Source of the DNA: CAYLLE01 sp964384485
Lineage (GTDB): Bacteria; Spirochaetota; Spirochaetia; CAYLLE01
NCBI GenBank assembly: GCA_964384485.1
Contig: CAYLLE010000082.1
Location: forward strand, 1 to 16,267
Direction of reading: 5' to 3'
Length of the DNA stretch: 16,267 nt
The first letter of the stretch is position 1. Each line of letters starts with the position of its first letter. This document shows positions 1 through 7,093 of the stretch, one piece after another. The notes beneath the pieces are model-generated. The model made no database searches, was not told where the DNA came from, and saw only the letters and a program-made list of their open reading frames with translations. A program made the position numbers and the translations under genes.

Positions 1-1
1 A

Positions 2-74
2 TCGGGATGAGAGGACTTGAACCTCCGATTTCCTGCTCCCAAAGCAGGCGCCTTAGCCACTAGGCTACATCCCG
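2..74 (-). tRNA. tRNA-Pro (anticodon TGG)
   Basis: Read on the minus strand, the segment folds as a 73-nt tRNA cloverleaf. The 7-bp acceptor stem pairs CGGGATG with CATCCCG and the discriminator base is A. The anticodon stem is CCTGC/GCAGG with the 7-nt loop TTTGGGA, giving anticodon TGG, which reads proline CCA codons. The T arm contains the expected GGTTCAA. The base after the discriminator is T, so the 3' CCA is not encoded and must be added by CCA-adding enzyme. The 3' end almost touches the window edge, so its terminator is not visible. Confidence 0.96.
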
Positions 75-87
75 GAATTGCTGTAAA

Positions 88-117
88 AGTATACTTATTT
101 ATGCTGCCCCGGGTCAA
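88..117 (-). promoter_or_regulatory. Sigma70-type promoter for tRNA-Pro
   Basis: On the minus strand there is a -35 box TTGACC (117-112), an 18-bp spacer and a -10 box TATACT (93-88). Transcription would start near position 81, a few bases before the mature tRNA 5' end at 74. Match quality and position make this the likely tRNA promoter. It is back to back with the plus-strand promoter at 180-208, and the 75-241 gap holds nothing else recognisable. Confidence 0.75.
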
Positions 118-179
118 GACCGGCGTTTTTCTTGCCGTTTTTCCGGAATCCCGGAAGCTTCGCAGGGAGACTGGTTTTA

Positions 180-208
180 TTGGCAATTAACCGGGTTTCC
201 GCTACAAT
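180..208 (+). promoter_or_regulatory. Sigma70-type promoter for the 242-1433 gene pair
   Basis: A -35 box TTGGCA (180-185) and a -10 box TACAAT (203-208) are separated by exactly 17 bp, each box one base off the consensus. The predicted start is near 215, leaving a leader of about 27 nt before the ATG at 242. A purine-rich ribosome-binding segment with two GGAG motifs lies within 230-240. Confidence 0.75.
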
Positions 209-241
209 TACAGTATCCTAAAAAGGTACGGGAGATGGAGA

Positions 242-793
242 ATGAAAAAAATCTTTTCTATTATATTGATAATTTCAGCGGCTGCCTTTCTCGGGGCCCA
301 GGAAGTAAGGGAACTGGGGTTCCTCGACGGATTCGGAATCACCGTGGAGAAACCGTATCACCTGTCTTCATTCAAGGACGGGCTTATCTCGGAAGGATTC
401 AGCAACAGCGACAGGTTCGGCATCACCGGAACGGACGGGAACGAGACAGACGTCCGGATCGTGTACGACTCGGAAAACATGGGATTCAGTCCCAAACTCT
501 ACGCCCTTCTGGTAATCCGGGAATACTACGGCGCCGACGATGATCCGGATCAGGAGGAAGTTATTTCCATCACCTATCACACCGGTGATTTTGGGGCCGG
601 GTATTGGTTTGCCTACCGGTTGGGACAGGAAAGCAGAACAGTGTATGTCAGGGACATGTACGACAGTCCCGGATTTGCCAAGGTGATGATTTTCTTTCCC
701 GATCCGGATGTTGAAGACCCCATAGAGCAGGAGAGGGTCCTGCGGAATCTGCTTCCCAAAATCGGCATCAGCTTCTATGAAGCCGCGGGCTGA
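242..793 (+). CDS. Small secreted protein of unknown function
   Basis: This 183-residue protein is not recognised as a member of any family. It starts with a clear export signal: Lys at 2-3, a hydrophobic core (IFSIILIISAAAFLGA, residues 4-19) and a likely signal peptidase I site near Gly-Ala-Gln (18-20). There is no lipobox cysteine, so it should be released to the periplasm or outside rather than lipidated. The mature part is acidic, rich in Asp/Glu and aromatic residues, has no further membrane segment, and no cysteine was seen. It reads as a compact soluble domain. The ATG is supported by GGAG motifs just upstream and by a good promoter at 180-208. Its last 17 bases overlap the start of nth, so the two are probably translationally coupled, though nothing in the protein suggests a role in DNA repair. 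Confidence 0.8.
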   Translation: MKKIFSIILIISAAAFLGAQEVRELGFLDGFGITVEKPYHLSSFKDGLISEGFSNSDRFGITGTDGNETDVRIVYDSENMGFSPKLYALLVIREYYGADDDPDQEEVISITYHTGDFGAGYWFAYRLGQESRTVYVRDMYDSPGFAKVMIFFPDPDVEDPIEQERVLRNLLPKIGISFYEAAG

Positions 794-1433
794 ACAGGCG
801 GCGCGGATATTCCGGATCCTGAACGGGATCTACCCCGATAAATCTCCCCTCCTCACCTTCGCGGACGGGTTTCAGCTTCTCATCGGCGTTATCCTATCGG
901 CCCAGACTACGGACCGGCAGGTGAACCGGGTCACCCCGGAACTGTTCCGCCGGTTTCCTTCGGCGGAAGAGCTTGCCCGGGCTCCGGCGGAAACGGTGGA
1001 AGAAATCATCAGGCCCGTCGGATTTTTCCGGAGCAAAACCCGGAACATCATCGCCGCGTCTGAGGCGCTCGCGCGGTATCACGGCGGAACGGTGCCCGGA
1101 ACAATGGAGGAGCTTATCGCCCTTCCCGGGGTCGGCAGAAAGTCGGCCAATGTAATCCGGGGGCACCTCTACGGGCTTCCCGCGGTAATAGTGGACACCC
1201 ACTTTGCCCGGGTCACCCGGCGGCTGGGACTGCTCGGGGAAGATACCGCTGATCCGGCGAAGATTGAGCGGGAAATCCGGGAGCTTGTTCCGCCGGAAGA
1301 TCAGACCGGTTTTTCCATGGTAATCAACCTGCACGGAAGGGCGGTCTGCGGAGCCCGGAAACCGCTCTGCGCGGAGTGTCCGGTTAACCGGCTTTGTCCT
1401 TCCGCCGGAACCTTCAGTTCCCGTAATCCATGA
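777..1433 (+). CDS. nth: Endonuclease III (DNA glycosylase/AP lyase)
   Basis: This 218-residue enzyme would remove oxidised pyrimidines from DNA and nick the abasic site in base-excision repair; E. coli Nth has 211 residues. Diagnostic parts are all visible: an LSAQTTD segment at 40-46, the helix-hairpin-helix LPGVGRKSA (116-124) with catalytic Lys122, the catalytic Asp140 in VDTHFAR, and the C-terminal 4Fe-4S ligands Cys191, Cys198, Cys201 and Cys207 in C-X6-C-X2-C-X5-C spacing. The ATG at 777 lies inside the preceding gene and has no strong Shine-Dalgarno, so translation probably depends on ribosomes finishing the upstream frame. The N-terminal length matches the family, supporting this start. 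No terminator was seen after the stop codon. Confidence 0.95.
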   Translation: MKPRAEQAARIFRILNGIYPDKSPLLTFADGFQLLIGVILSAQTTDRQVNRVTPELFRRFPSAEELARAPAETVEEIIRPVGFFRSKTRNIIAASEALARYHGGTVPGTMEELIALPGVGRKSANVIRGHLYGLPAVIVDTHFARVTRRLGLLGEDTADPAKIEREIRELVPPEDQTGFSMVINLHGRAVCGARKPLCAECPVNRLCPSAGTFSSRNP

Positions 1434-1466
1434 AACTCCCGCAATCCCGGTTCCAGCGCCGTGAGT

Positions 1467-1493
1467 CTGGTTATCCCGTATTGTGAATACCAG
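1467..1493. promoter_or_regulatory. Dyad upstream of the PDH operon promoter
   Basis: An interrupted inverted repeat has outer arms CTGGT (1467-1471) and ACCAG (1489-1493). The match extends to CTGGT-TAT against ATACCAG if one base is skipped. It lies between the end of nth and the -24 element, with its centre about 60 bp upstream of the predicted transcription start. This could be an activator or repressor site for the pyruvate dehydrogenase operon. It is not a terminator because no T-run follows it. The protein that would bind is unknown. Confidence 0.4.
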
Positions 1494-1515
1494 TGTTTTA
1501 AACTCATCAGGCTGC

Positions 1516-1531
1516 TGGCATACTTTTTGCA
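1516..1531 (+). promoter_or_regulatory. Sigma54 (-24/-12) type promoter of the PDH operon
   Basis: The segment TGGCATACTTTTTGCA matches the RpoN promoter pattern TGGCACR-N4-TTGCW at all but one defined position, with the correct 10 bases between the GG and GC pairs. The expected start is near 1542, about 20 nt before the aceE ATG at 1565; AAAGGAA (1553-1559) provides the ribosome-binding site. An overlapping sigma70 reading is also possible: CTGGCA (1515-1520), a 16-bp spacer and TATAGT (1537-1542). Its -35 box is poor (4 of 6). The two readings need experiment to separate. Confidence 0.55.
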
Positions 1532-1564
1532 TATTTTATAGTAACACATGCGAAAGGAACTAGT

Positions 1565-4231
1565 ATGAAAGAAAAATATCGACAGGAAGACAAAGAATGG
1601 CTTGAGTCGTTGGAATTTGTGATACAGAACGAGGATGACGACCGGGTCCGGGAGCTGCTCCGGAAGCTCCAGACCCGGGCGCAGGAGCACGGGATCACCT
1701 TTTACTGCCCCGGAAATACTCCGTATATCAATACAATTTCCCATCATGAGCAGTCCCCGTATCCCGGGAGCAGGGATCTGGAACGGAGGATCAAGAGCAT
1801 CATCCGGTGGAACGCCATGGCCATGGTTACCCGGGCGAACCGGGAAAGCAAGGGGATCGGCGGTCATATTTCCACGTACGCCTCCGCGGCAACCCTTTTT
1901 GAAGTGGGGTTCAATCACTTTTTCCGGGGACCCAATGAGGACTTTGCCGGAGATCTGGTGTATTTTCAGGGACATGCCAGTCCCGGGGTGTACGCCCGGT
2001 CATTTCTTGAGGGAAGACTCACCGTGAAGGACCTGGAAAACTTCCGGCGGGAATTGAAGGAGGGGGGCGGACTCCCTTCGTATCCTCACCCCAGGCTGAT
2101 GAAAGGATACTGGCAGTTCCCTACCGTCTCCATGGGGCTGGCTCCCATAATGGCGATTTATCAGGCCCGGTTCATTCAGTATATCGAAGACAACAAACTC
2201 CGGAAGAGCAACGGCCGGAAGGTCTGGGCGTTCCTGGGAGACGGTGAAATGGACGAACCGGAAGCCATGGGAGCAATCACCCTGGCCGCCCGGGAATACC
2301 TGGATAATCTGATATTCGTGGTCAACTGCAACCTGCAGCGCCTGGACGGACCGGTCCGGGGGAACCGGAAGATCATTCAGGAGCTGGAAGCGGCCTTCAA
2401 GGGTGCCGGCTGGAATGTGATCAAGGTGATATGGGGAAGCGACTGGGATCCCCTGCTGGACGCGGATACCTCGGGACTCCTGGTCAAGCGGATGGATGAG
2501 CTTCTGGACGGTCAGGCGCAGAAATACGTGGTTTCTTCCGGAGCCCATGTGCGGGAAGATTTTTTCGGGAAGTATCCGGAACTGCTTGAATTGGTGGAGA
2601 ACTATTCCGACGAGCAGATCAGCAAGCTCCGGCGGGGCGGACACGATCCGGTAAAAGTTTTTAACGCCTTTAAGCAGGCCGTCGAGCACACCGGTTCACC
2701 TACTATCATCCTGGCCCAGACCATCAAGGGCTACGGCCTCGGAGAAGCCGGAGAAGGGAAGAACATCACCCATAAACAGATAGAACTGAACGAGAAGGAG
2801 CTGATGGAATTCCGGAGCCGGTTCAACATTCCCCTCTCCGATGATGACGTGGCGGAAGCGCCCTTTTACAAACCCGACGAAGATTCCAGGGAGATAAAAT
2901 ACCTGAAGGAACGGCGGGAAAAGCTGGGCGGATATCTTCCCACCCGGAATGAAGAAGTTGAGCCCATCAAGATGCCCGAGGACAAGGTGTTTGAAGAGTA
3001 CCTGAAGGGGTCGGGAAACCGGGATGTGGCCACCACCATGGTGATGGTGCAGATTATCGGGAGGCTTCTGAAGGACAAGAACGTGGGCGAGCTGATCGTT
3101 CCCATCGTGCCGGACGAAGCCCGGACATTCGGGATGGAATCGCTCTTCCGGCAGGCCGGAATCTATTCCCACCCCGGACAGAATTACGAACCCGTGGACC
3201 GGGAAAATCTGATGTACTACAAGGAGGCCACGGACGGTTCCATCCTGGAGGAGGGGATTACCGAAGCGGGATCCATCTCCTCGTTCATCGCCGCGGGAAC
3301 GGCGTACTCCATTCACCGGGTGAACACCATCCCCTTTTTCCTGTTCTACTCCATGTTCGGCTTTCAGCGGATCGGCGACCTGATCTGGGCGGCAGGAGAC
3401 GCCAGGGCGAAAGGATTCCTGGTGGGAGGAACGGCGGGAAGATCGTCCCTGCCCGGAGAAGGGCTGCAGCATCAGGACGGTCAGAGCCATTCCTACGCCC
3501 TCGCCTATCCGCAGGTAAAAGCCTACGATCCGGCGTACGCCTATGAGCTTGCCGTGATCGTAAAGAACGGAATTAAGCGTATGTACGTGGATAATGAAGA
3601 AATCTTCTATTATGTAACCATCATGAACGAAACATACAAGATGCCCGACATGCCCAAGAAGGACACCGGACCACTGGATCTGGAAGAGGGGATTCTAAGA
3701 GGCATTTACCGGTTCAGGAAAGGGAAGGGTGATAAGCGTATCGCCCTCCTGGGAAGCGGGACCCTCCTGAACGAGGCCCTGGCCGCGTCGGACCGGCTCT
3801 CGGAAGAGTACGGCATAAGCGCCGATGTGTGGAGCGTCACAAGCTACAAGGAGCTCCACTACGACGCCCTGGACGCGGACCGGCATAACCGGCTCCATCC
3901 CGGAGAAAAACCGAAAACGCCCTACATCCGGGAGTGCATGGAAGAGTACGCCGAAACCGGTGTGGTAGCGGTAACCGATTATCTAAAGAGCGTGCCCCTG
4001 TCCGTGGCGCGGTGGGTACCCGCCGATTTTACGGCCCTGGGTACCGACGGATACGGGTTGAGTGAAAACCGGACATCCCTGCGGAGCTATTTCGAAGTAG
4101 ACAGCCGGCACATCACCCTTGCCGCCGTTTCCGCCATGGAACGGAATGGAAAGGTTAAAGAGGGAACAGCGGAGAAGGCGGTAAAGGATCTGGATATCGA
4201 TCCTGATAAATTCAATCCCCTGGACAGATAA
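1565..4231 (+). CDS. aceE: Pyruvate dehydrogenase E1 component, homodimeric type
   Basis: This thiamine-diphosphate enzyme decarboxylates pyruvate and transfers the acetyl group to the lipoyl arm of E2, feeding acetyl-CoA synthesis in the cytoplasm. At 888 residues it matches E. coli AceE (887) in length, and many blocks agree, such as SYPHPRLM and YFQGHASPGVYAR. The ThDP/Mg motif runs from GDG (225-227) to NCN (254-256). Active-site histidines are present at His101, His137 and His403, with His636 in GLQHQDG (equivalents of E. coli 106, 142, 407 and 640). This is the single-chain E1, not the alpha/beta type found in many Gram-positives. It is the first gene of a six-gene run behind a sigma54-like promoter and ends 11 bp before aceF. 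Confidence 0.97.
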   Translation: MKEKYRQEDKEWLESLEFVIQNEDDDRVRELLRKLQTRAQEHGITFYCPGNTPYINTISHHEQSPYPGSRDLERRIKSIIRWNAMAMVTRANRESKGIGGHISTYASAATLFEVGFNHFFRGPNEDFAGDLVYFQGHASPGVYARSFLEGRLTVKDLENFRRELKEGGGLPSYPHPRLMKGYWQFPTVSMGLAPIMAIYQARFIQYIEDNKLRKSNGRKVWAFLGDGEMDEPEAMGAITLAAREYLDNLIFVVNCNLQRLDGPVRGNRKIIQELEAAFKGAGWNVIKVIWGSDWDPLLDADTSGLLVKRMDELLDGQAQKYVVSSGAHVREDFFGKYPELLELVENYSDEQISKLRRGGHDPVKVFNAFKQAVEHTGSPTIILAQTIKGYGLGEAGEGKNITHKQIELNEKELMEFRSRFNIPLSDDDVAEAPFYKPDEDSREIKYLKERREKLGGYLPTRNEEVEPIKMPEDKVFEEYLKGSGNRDVATTMVMVQIIGRLLKDKNVGELIVPIVPDEARTFGMESLFRQAGIYSHPGQNYEPVDRENLMYYKEATDGSILEEGITEAGSISSFIAAGTAYSIHRVNTIPFFLFYSMFGFQRIGDLIWAAGDARAKGFLVGGTAGRSSLPGEGLQHQDGQSHSYALAYPQVKAYDPAYAYELAVIVKNGIKRMYVDNEEIFYYVTIMNETYKMPDMPKKDTGPLDLEEGILRGIYRFRKGKGDKRIALLGSGTLLNEALAASDRLSEEYGISADVWSVTSYKELHYDALDADRHNRLHPGEKPKTPYIRECMEEYAETGVVAVTDYLKSVPLSVARWVPADFTALGTDGYGLSENRTSLRSYFEVDSRHITLAAVSAMERNGKVKEGTAEKAVKDLDIDPDKFNPLDR

Positions 4232-4242
4232 GGAGGCAAAAA

Positions 4243-5646
4243 GTGGCACATGAAATAAAACTGCCGGAAATAGCGGAAAATGTGGAATCGGCAACAGTAA
4301 TAGAGGTGATGGTCTCCCCCGGCGACACCGTGGAGAAGGATCAGGCCCTGATCGAGATAGAAACCGAAAAAGCCGCCACCGAGGTACCCGCCGACGTGGC
4401 CGGAACCATCGAGGAAGTTTTTGTGAACGAAGGCGATGAAATCAAAGTCGGCGACAAAATGGTTTCCATAAAAGAAGGGGGAGGCGGAGAAGACAAGCAG
4501 GAAGAGCAGAAAGAAGAAGAAGAAGAAGAGGAAGGGGAAGAAAAGAAAAAAGAGCAGAAAACGGAAGATAAAAAAGAGAAAGAGCCAGAAAGCAAAGAAA
4601 AAAAGACGGAAGAAAAAACGGAAGAGAAGCCGGAAGAAGAAAAACAGGAAAAGAAAGAAAAACCGGATAAAGAAGCAAAAGAAAAGGAAGAACCGGAGGA
4701 AGAGGAAGAGGAAACCGGATCAAAAGAGGGGAAGAAACAGAAGGACCGGGAAATACAGCCCGTTCCCGCTTCCCCCGCGGTCAGGCGGTTTGCCCGGGAG
4801 ATCGGCGTGGATATCCATTCGATCCGGGGAAACGGGCCGGGCGGCAGGATCAGCATGGATGATGTCAAGCAGGCGGCCCGGGAAGGAGCTGCCGGCGGCG
4901 GCCGGGAAGGCATCTCTCTGCCCGACTTTTCCCGGTTCGGGAACACCCGGCGGAAACCCATGGGACGGGTCAAGGAGATCACCGCGGAGAACACCACCGC
5001 TTCCTGGCAGAACATTCCCCAGGTTACCCATTTCGATGAAGCCGATGTGACGGATCTGGAGACGTTCCGGAAAAAATACGGAGACCTGGTAAAAAAGGCC
5101 GGGGGTAAACTCACGGTGACCGCCATCATCGTAAAAATCATGGCGGAAGCCCTCAAGATGTTTCCCTCTTTTAACGCCAGTCTGGACATCGCGAAAAAGG
5201 AGATCATCTACAAGGACTATATTAACATCGGTGTGGCGGTGGACACTTCCCGGGGTCTGCTGGTTCCGGTGATCCGGGACGCGGATACCAAGTCCCTCAC
5301 GCGGCTGGCGGTGGAACTCACCGAACTGGCCGAGAAGGCCCGGAACAAAAAAATAAGTCCCGACGAGATGAAAGGGGGAAACTTTACCGTTTCCAACCTT
5401 GGCGGTATCGGGGGAACCGGATTCACTCCGGTAATTTTCCCGCCCCAGTCGGCCATCCTGGCGGTAAGCCGGGCCAAAACGGCGCCGGTTTTTATGGACG
5501 GAGAGTTTGTCCCCCGGATGATACTGCCTCTGGGGGTAACCTACGACCACCGGATAATCGACGGCGCCGAAGGGGCGGCGTTTCTCAGATGGACCTGCGC
5601 GGCTCTGGAAAATCCCCTGGCCATGTATCTTGAAGGAGGAAATTGA
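4243..5646 (+). CDS. aceF: Dihydrolipoamide acetyltransferase, PDH E2
   Basis: This is the core subunit of the PDH complex, passing acetyl groups from lipoate to CoA. It has 467 residues. The GTG start at 4243 sits 6 nt after a perfect AGGAGG (4231-4236) that begins on the last base of the aceE stop codon. Domain order: one lipoyl domain (about 1-78) with the lipoylated Lys43 in ETEKA; a very unusual Lys/Glu linker (about 83-170); a peripheral-subunit-binding domain (about 174-211, SPAVRRFAREIGVD and GPGGRI); and the catalytic acyltransferase domain (about 235-467) with His436 and Asp440 in DHRIIDG. E. coli AceF has three lipoyl domains joined by Ala/Pro linkers; here there is one lipoyl domain and no Ala/Pro linker. 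The end overlaps lpdA by one base, so the two are probably translationally coupled. Confidence 0.96.
   Translation: MAHEIKLPEIAENVESATVIEVMVSPGDTVEKDQALIEIETEKAATEVPADVAGTIEEVFVNEGDEIKVGDKMVSIKEGGGGEDKQEEQKEEEEEEEGEEKKKEQKTEDKKEKEPESKEKKTEEKTEEKPEEEKQEKKEKPDKEAKEKEEPEEEEEETGSKEGKKQKDREIQPVPASPAVRRFAREIGVDIHSIRGNGPGGRISMDDVKQAAREGAAGGGREGISLPDFSRFGNTRRKPMGRVKEITAENTTASWQNIPQVTHFDEADVTDLETFRKKYGDLVKKAGGKLTVTAIIVKIMAEALKMFPSFNASLDIAKKEIIYKDYINIGVAVDTSRGLLVPVIRDADTKSLTRLAVELTELAEKARNKKISPDEMKGGNFTVSNLGGIGGTGFTPVIFPPQSAILAVSRAKTAPVFMDGEFVPRMILPLGVTYDHRIIDGAEGAAFLRWTCAALENPLAMYLEGGN
4471..4760 (+). repeat. Long polypurine tract encoding the E2 linker
   Basis: For about 290 bases the plus strand of aceF is nearly all A and G, with only scattered pyrimidines, because it codes a run of Lys (AAA/AAG) and Glu (GAA/GAG) codons. 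It is low-complexity rather than an exact tandem repeat, though short GAA/GAAGAA runs recur. Such purine-rich tracts are known to favour R-loops, triplexes and replication slippage. The antisense frame is open and Ser/Phe-rich, which is a by-product and not a gene. Confidence 0.85.
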
Positions 5647-7073
5647 TGGCGGATAAACGGAAAGAACTGGCGGTAATCGGCGCGGGACCCGGCGGATATA
5701 CAGCGGCCTTTATGGCGGCGGACCTGGGAATGTCGGTTACGGTGATAAACATGGATAAGAATCCCGGAGGAGTATGTCTCTATCGGGGATGTATCCCCAC
5801 CAAGGCCCTTATCTCCGCGGTAAAAACCAAGCAGGATTTCCAAAAGGCGGAGAAGATGGGACTTTCCGCGAAGGACATAACCGTAGACACGGACAAACTG
5901 TTCGACTGGAAAGATTCGGTTGTAAAAAAACTGACCGGCGGACTCGGACAGCTCGTGAAGCAGCGGAAAATCGATTATATCCAGGGAAGGGCCGAGTTCG
6001 TAAGCTCCCGGAAGCTCCGGATCACCAAGGAAGAGGGAGGCGAAGAAGAGAAGGAGTTTGATGAGATCATCATCTCCACGGGTACCTATCCGTTCTTTAT
6101 CCCGAATCTGGATTCCGGTTCGGACCGGGTGGTGACTCCGGAAGAGTCTCTGGACATGCGGGATATCCCGGATCGGCTCCTTGTTGTTGGAGCGGGATAC
6201 ATCGGTCTGGAGATGAGCTCGGTGTTCCACGGCCTCGGATCCAAGGTGACCATCGTGGAGATGCTTCCCGAAATCATGACCGGAGCGGACCGGGACGTTC
6301 TTAAAATCTTCAAAAAGCAGAACAAGGATCTGTTTGAGAATATTTACGTGAACACCGTAATAAAGGAGAGCAGGGAGAACAAAGACGGAATCACCGTCTC
6401 TTACGAGAACTCGGAAGGGGACGATCCCGGAGACGAAACCTTCGACGCCATCCTGCTTGCCGCCGGCCGGAGGCCGAACTCGGAGAAGATCGGCCTCGAG
6501 AATACCGGCGTAGAGACCGACGATAAGGGCTTTATCAAGGTGGATGAGCAGCGGAGAACCGCGGATGAACATATTTGGGCGGTGGGTGATATCACCGGAG
6601 GACCCCTGCTGGCACACAAGGCCTCCCACGAAGGGAAGGTTGCCGCGGAAGCGGCGGCGGGGAAGAAGACGGTGTACGATCCTGCTGCGGTCCCGTCAGT
6701 GGAATATACCGATCCCGAAATAGCCTGGACCGGTCTGACCGAAAAAAAAGCCGAGGAAGAGGGAAGGAACGTTCAGGTGGCGTCCTTCCCCTGGGGAGCA
6801 TCCGGAAGAGCGGCTACCCTGGGACGGAACGACGGAGTCACCAAACTAATTATCGATCCGGAAACCGAGCGGATTCTGGGGTGTTCCATCGTGGGAAAGG
6901 ACGCTGGAGAACTGATCAGCGAAGGAACCCTGGCAATCGAGATGGCCGCGCTTGCCTCGGATGTGGCATGGACCATCCATCCCCATCCCACCCTTTCGGA
7001 AACCCTGATGGAAGCGGCCGAAGCTTTTTACGGTACCAGCACCAGCGTCTATAAGCCGAAGAAGCGTGAATAA
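5646..7073 (+). CDS. lpdA: Dihydrolipoamide dehydrogenase, PDH E3
   Basis: This FAD enzyme reoxidises the dihydrolipoyl arm of E2 and reduces NAD+. Motifs seen: the N-terminal FAD fold VIGAGPGGYTAAF, the redox pair Cys44 and Cys49 in CLYRGCIPTKAL, the NAD-binding VVGAGYIGLE, the second FAD contact AVGDITGG, and the C-terminal base pair His447/Glu452 in HPHPTLSE. The active-site sequence has Tyr-Arg where E. coli has Asn-Val. I chose the ATG at 5646, which overlaps the aceF TGA by one base and lies 5 nt after AAGGAGGA (5633-5640), giving 475 residues. A TTG at 5643 is in frame but only 2 nt from the ribosome-binding site. Its place after aceE-aceF shows it serves the PDH complex, and it may also serve other lipoyl enzymes. 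Confidence 0.96.
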   Translation: MADKRKELAVIGAGPGGYTAAFMAADLGMSVTVINMDKNPGGVCLYRGCIPTKALISAVKTKQDFQKAEKMGLSAKDITVDTDKLFDWKDSVVKKLTGGLGQLVKQRKIDYIQGRAEFVSSRKLRITKEEGGEEEKEFDEIIISTGTYPFFIPNLDSGSDRVVTPEESLDMRDIPDRLLVVGAGYIGLEMSSVFHGLGSKVTIVEMLPEIMTGADRDVLKIFKKQNKDLFENIYVNTVIKESRENKDGITVSYENSEGDDPGDETFDAILLAAGRRPNSEKIGLENTGVETDDKGFIKVDEQRRTADEHIWAVGDITGGPLLAHKASHEGKVAAEAAAGKKTVYDPAAVPSVEYTDPEIAWTGLTEKKAEEEGRNVQVASFPWGASGRAATLGRNDGVTKLIIDPETERILGCSIVGKDAGELISEGTLAIEMAALASDVAWTIHPHPTLSETLMEAAEAFYGTSTSVYKPKKRE

Positions 7074-7093
7074 TGTAAGAAGGAGGAATTTGT

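Noticed and set aside
4341..5207. Long minus-strand open frame, Ser/Phe-rich, opposite aceF
   Set aside because: It is the antisense of the Lys/Glu linker codons (CTT/TTC/TCC repeats), has no family features, and aceF is certain on the other strand.
5643..5645. TTG start of lpdA
   Set aside because: It is only 2 nt after the AAGGAGGA ribosome-binding site; the ATG at 5646 is better spaced and overlaps the aceF stop in a common coupling arrangement.
5541..6629. 362-codon minus-strand open frame opposite lpdA
   Set aside because: lpdA is certain from its redox and nucleotide-binding motifs, and the antisense product has no recognisable features.
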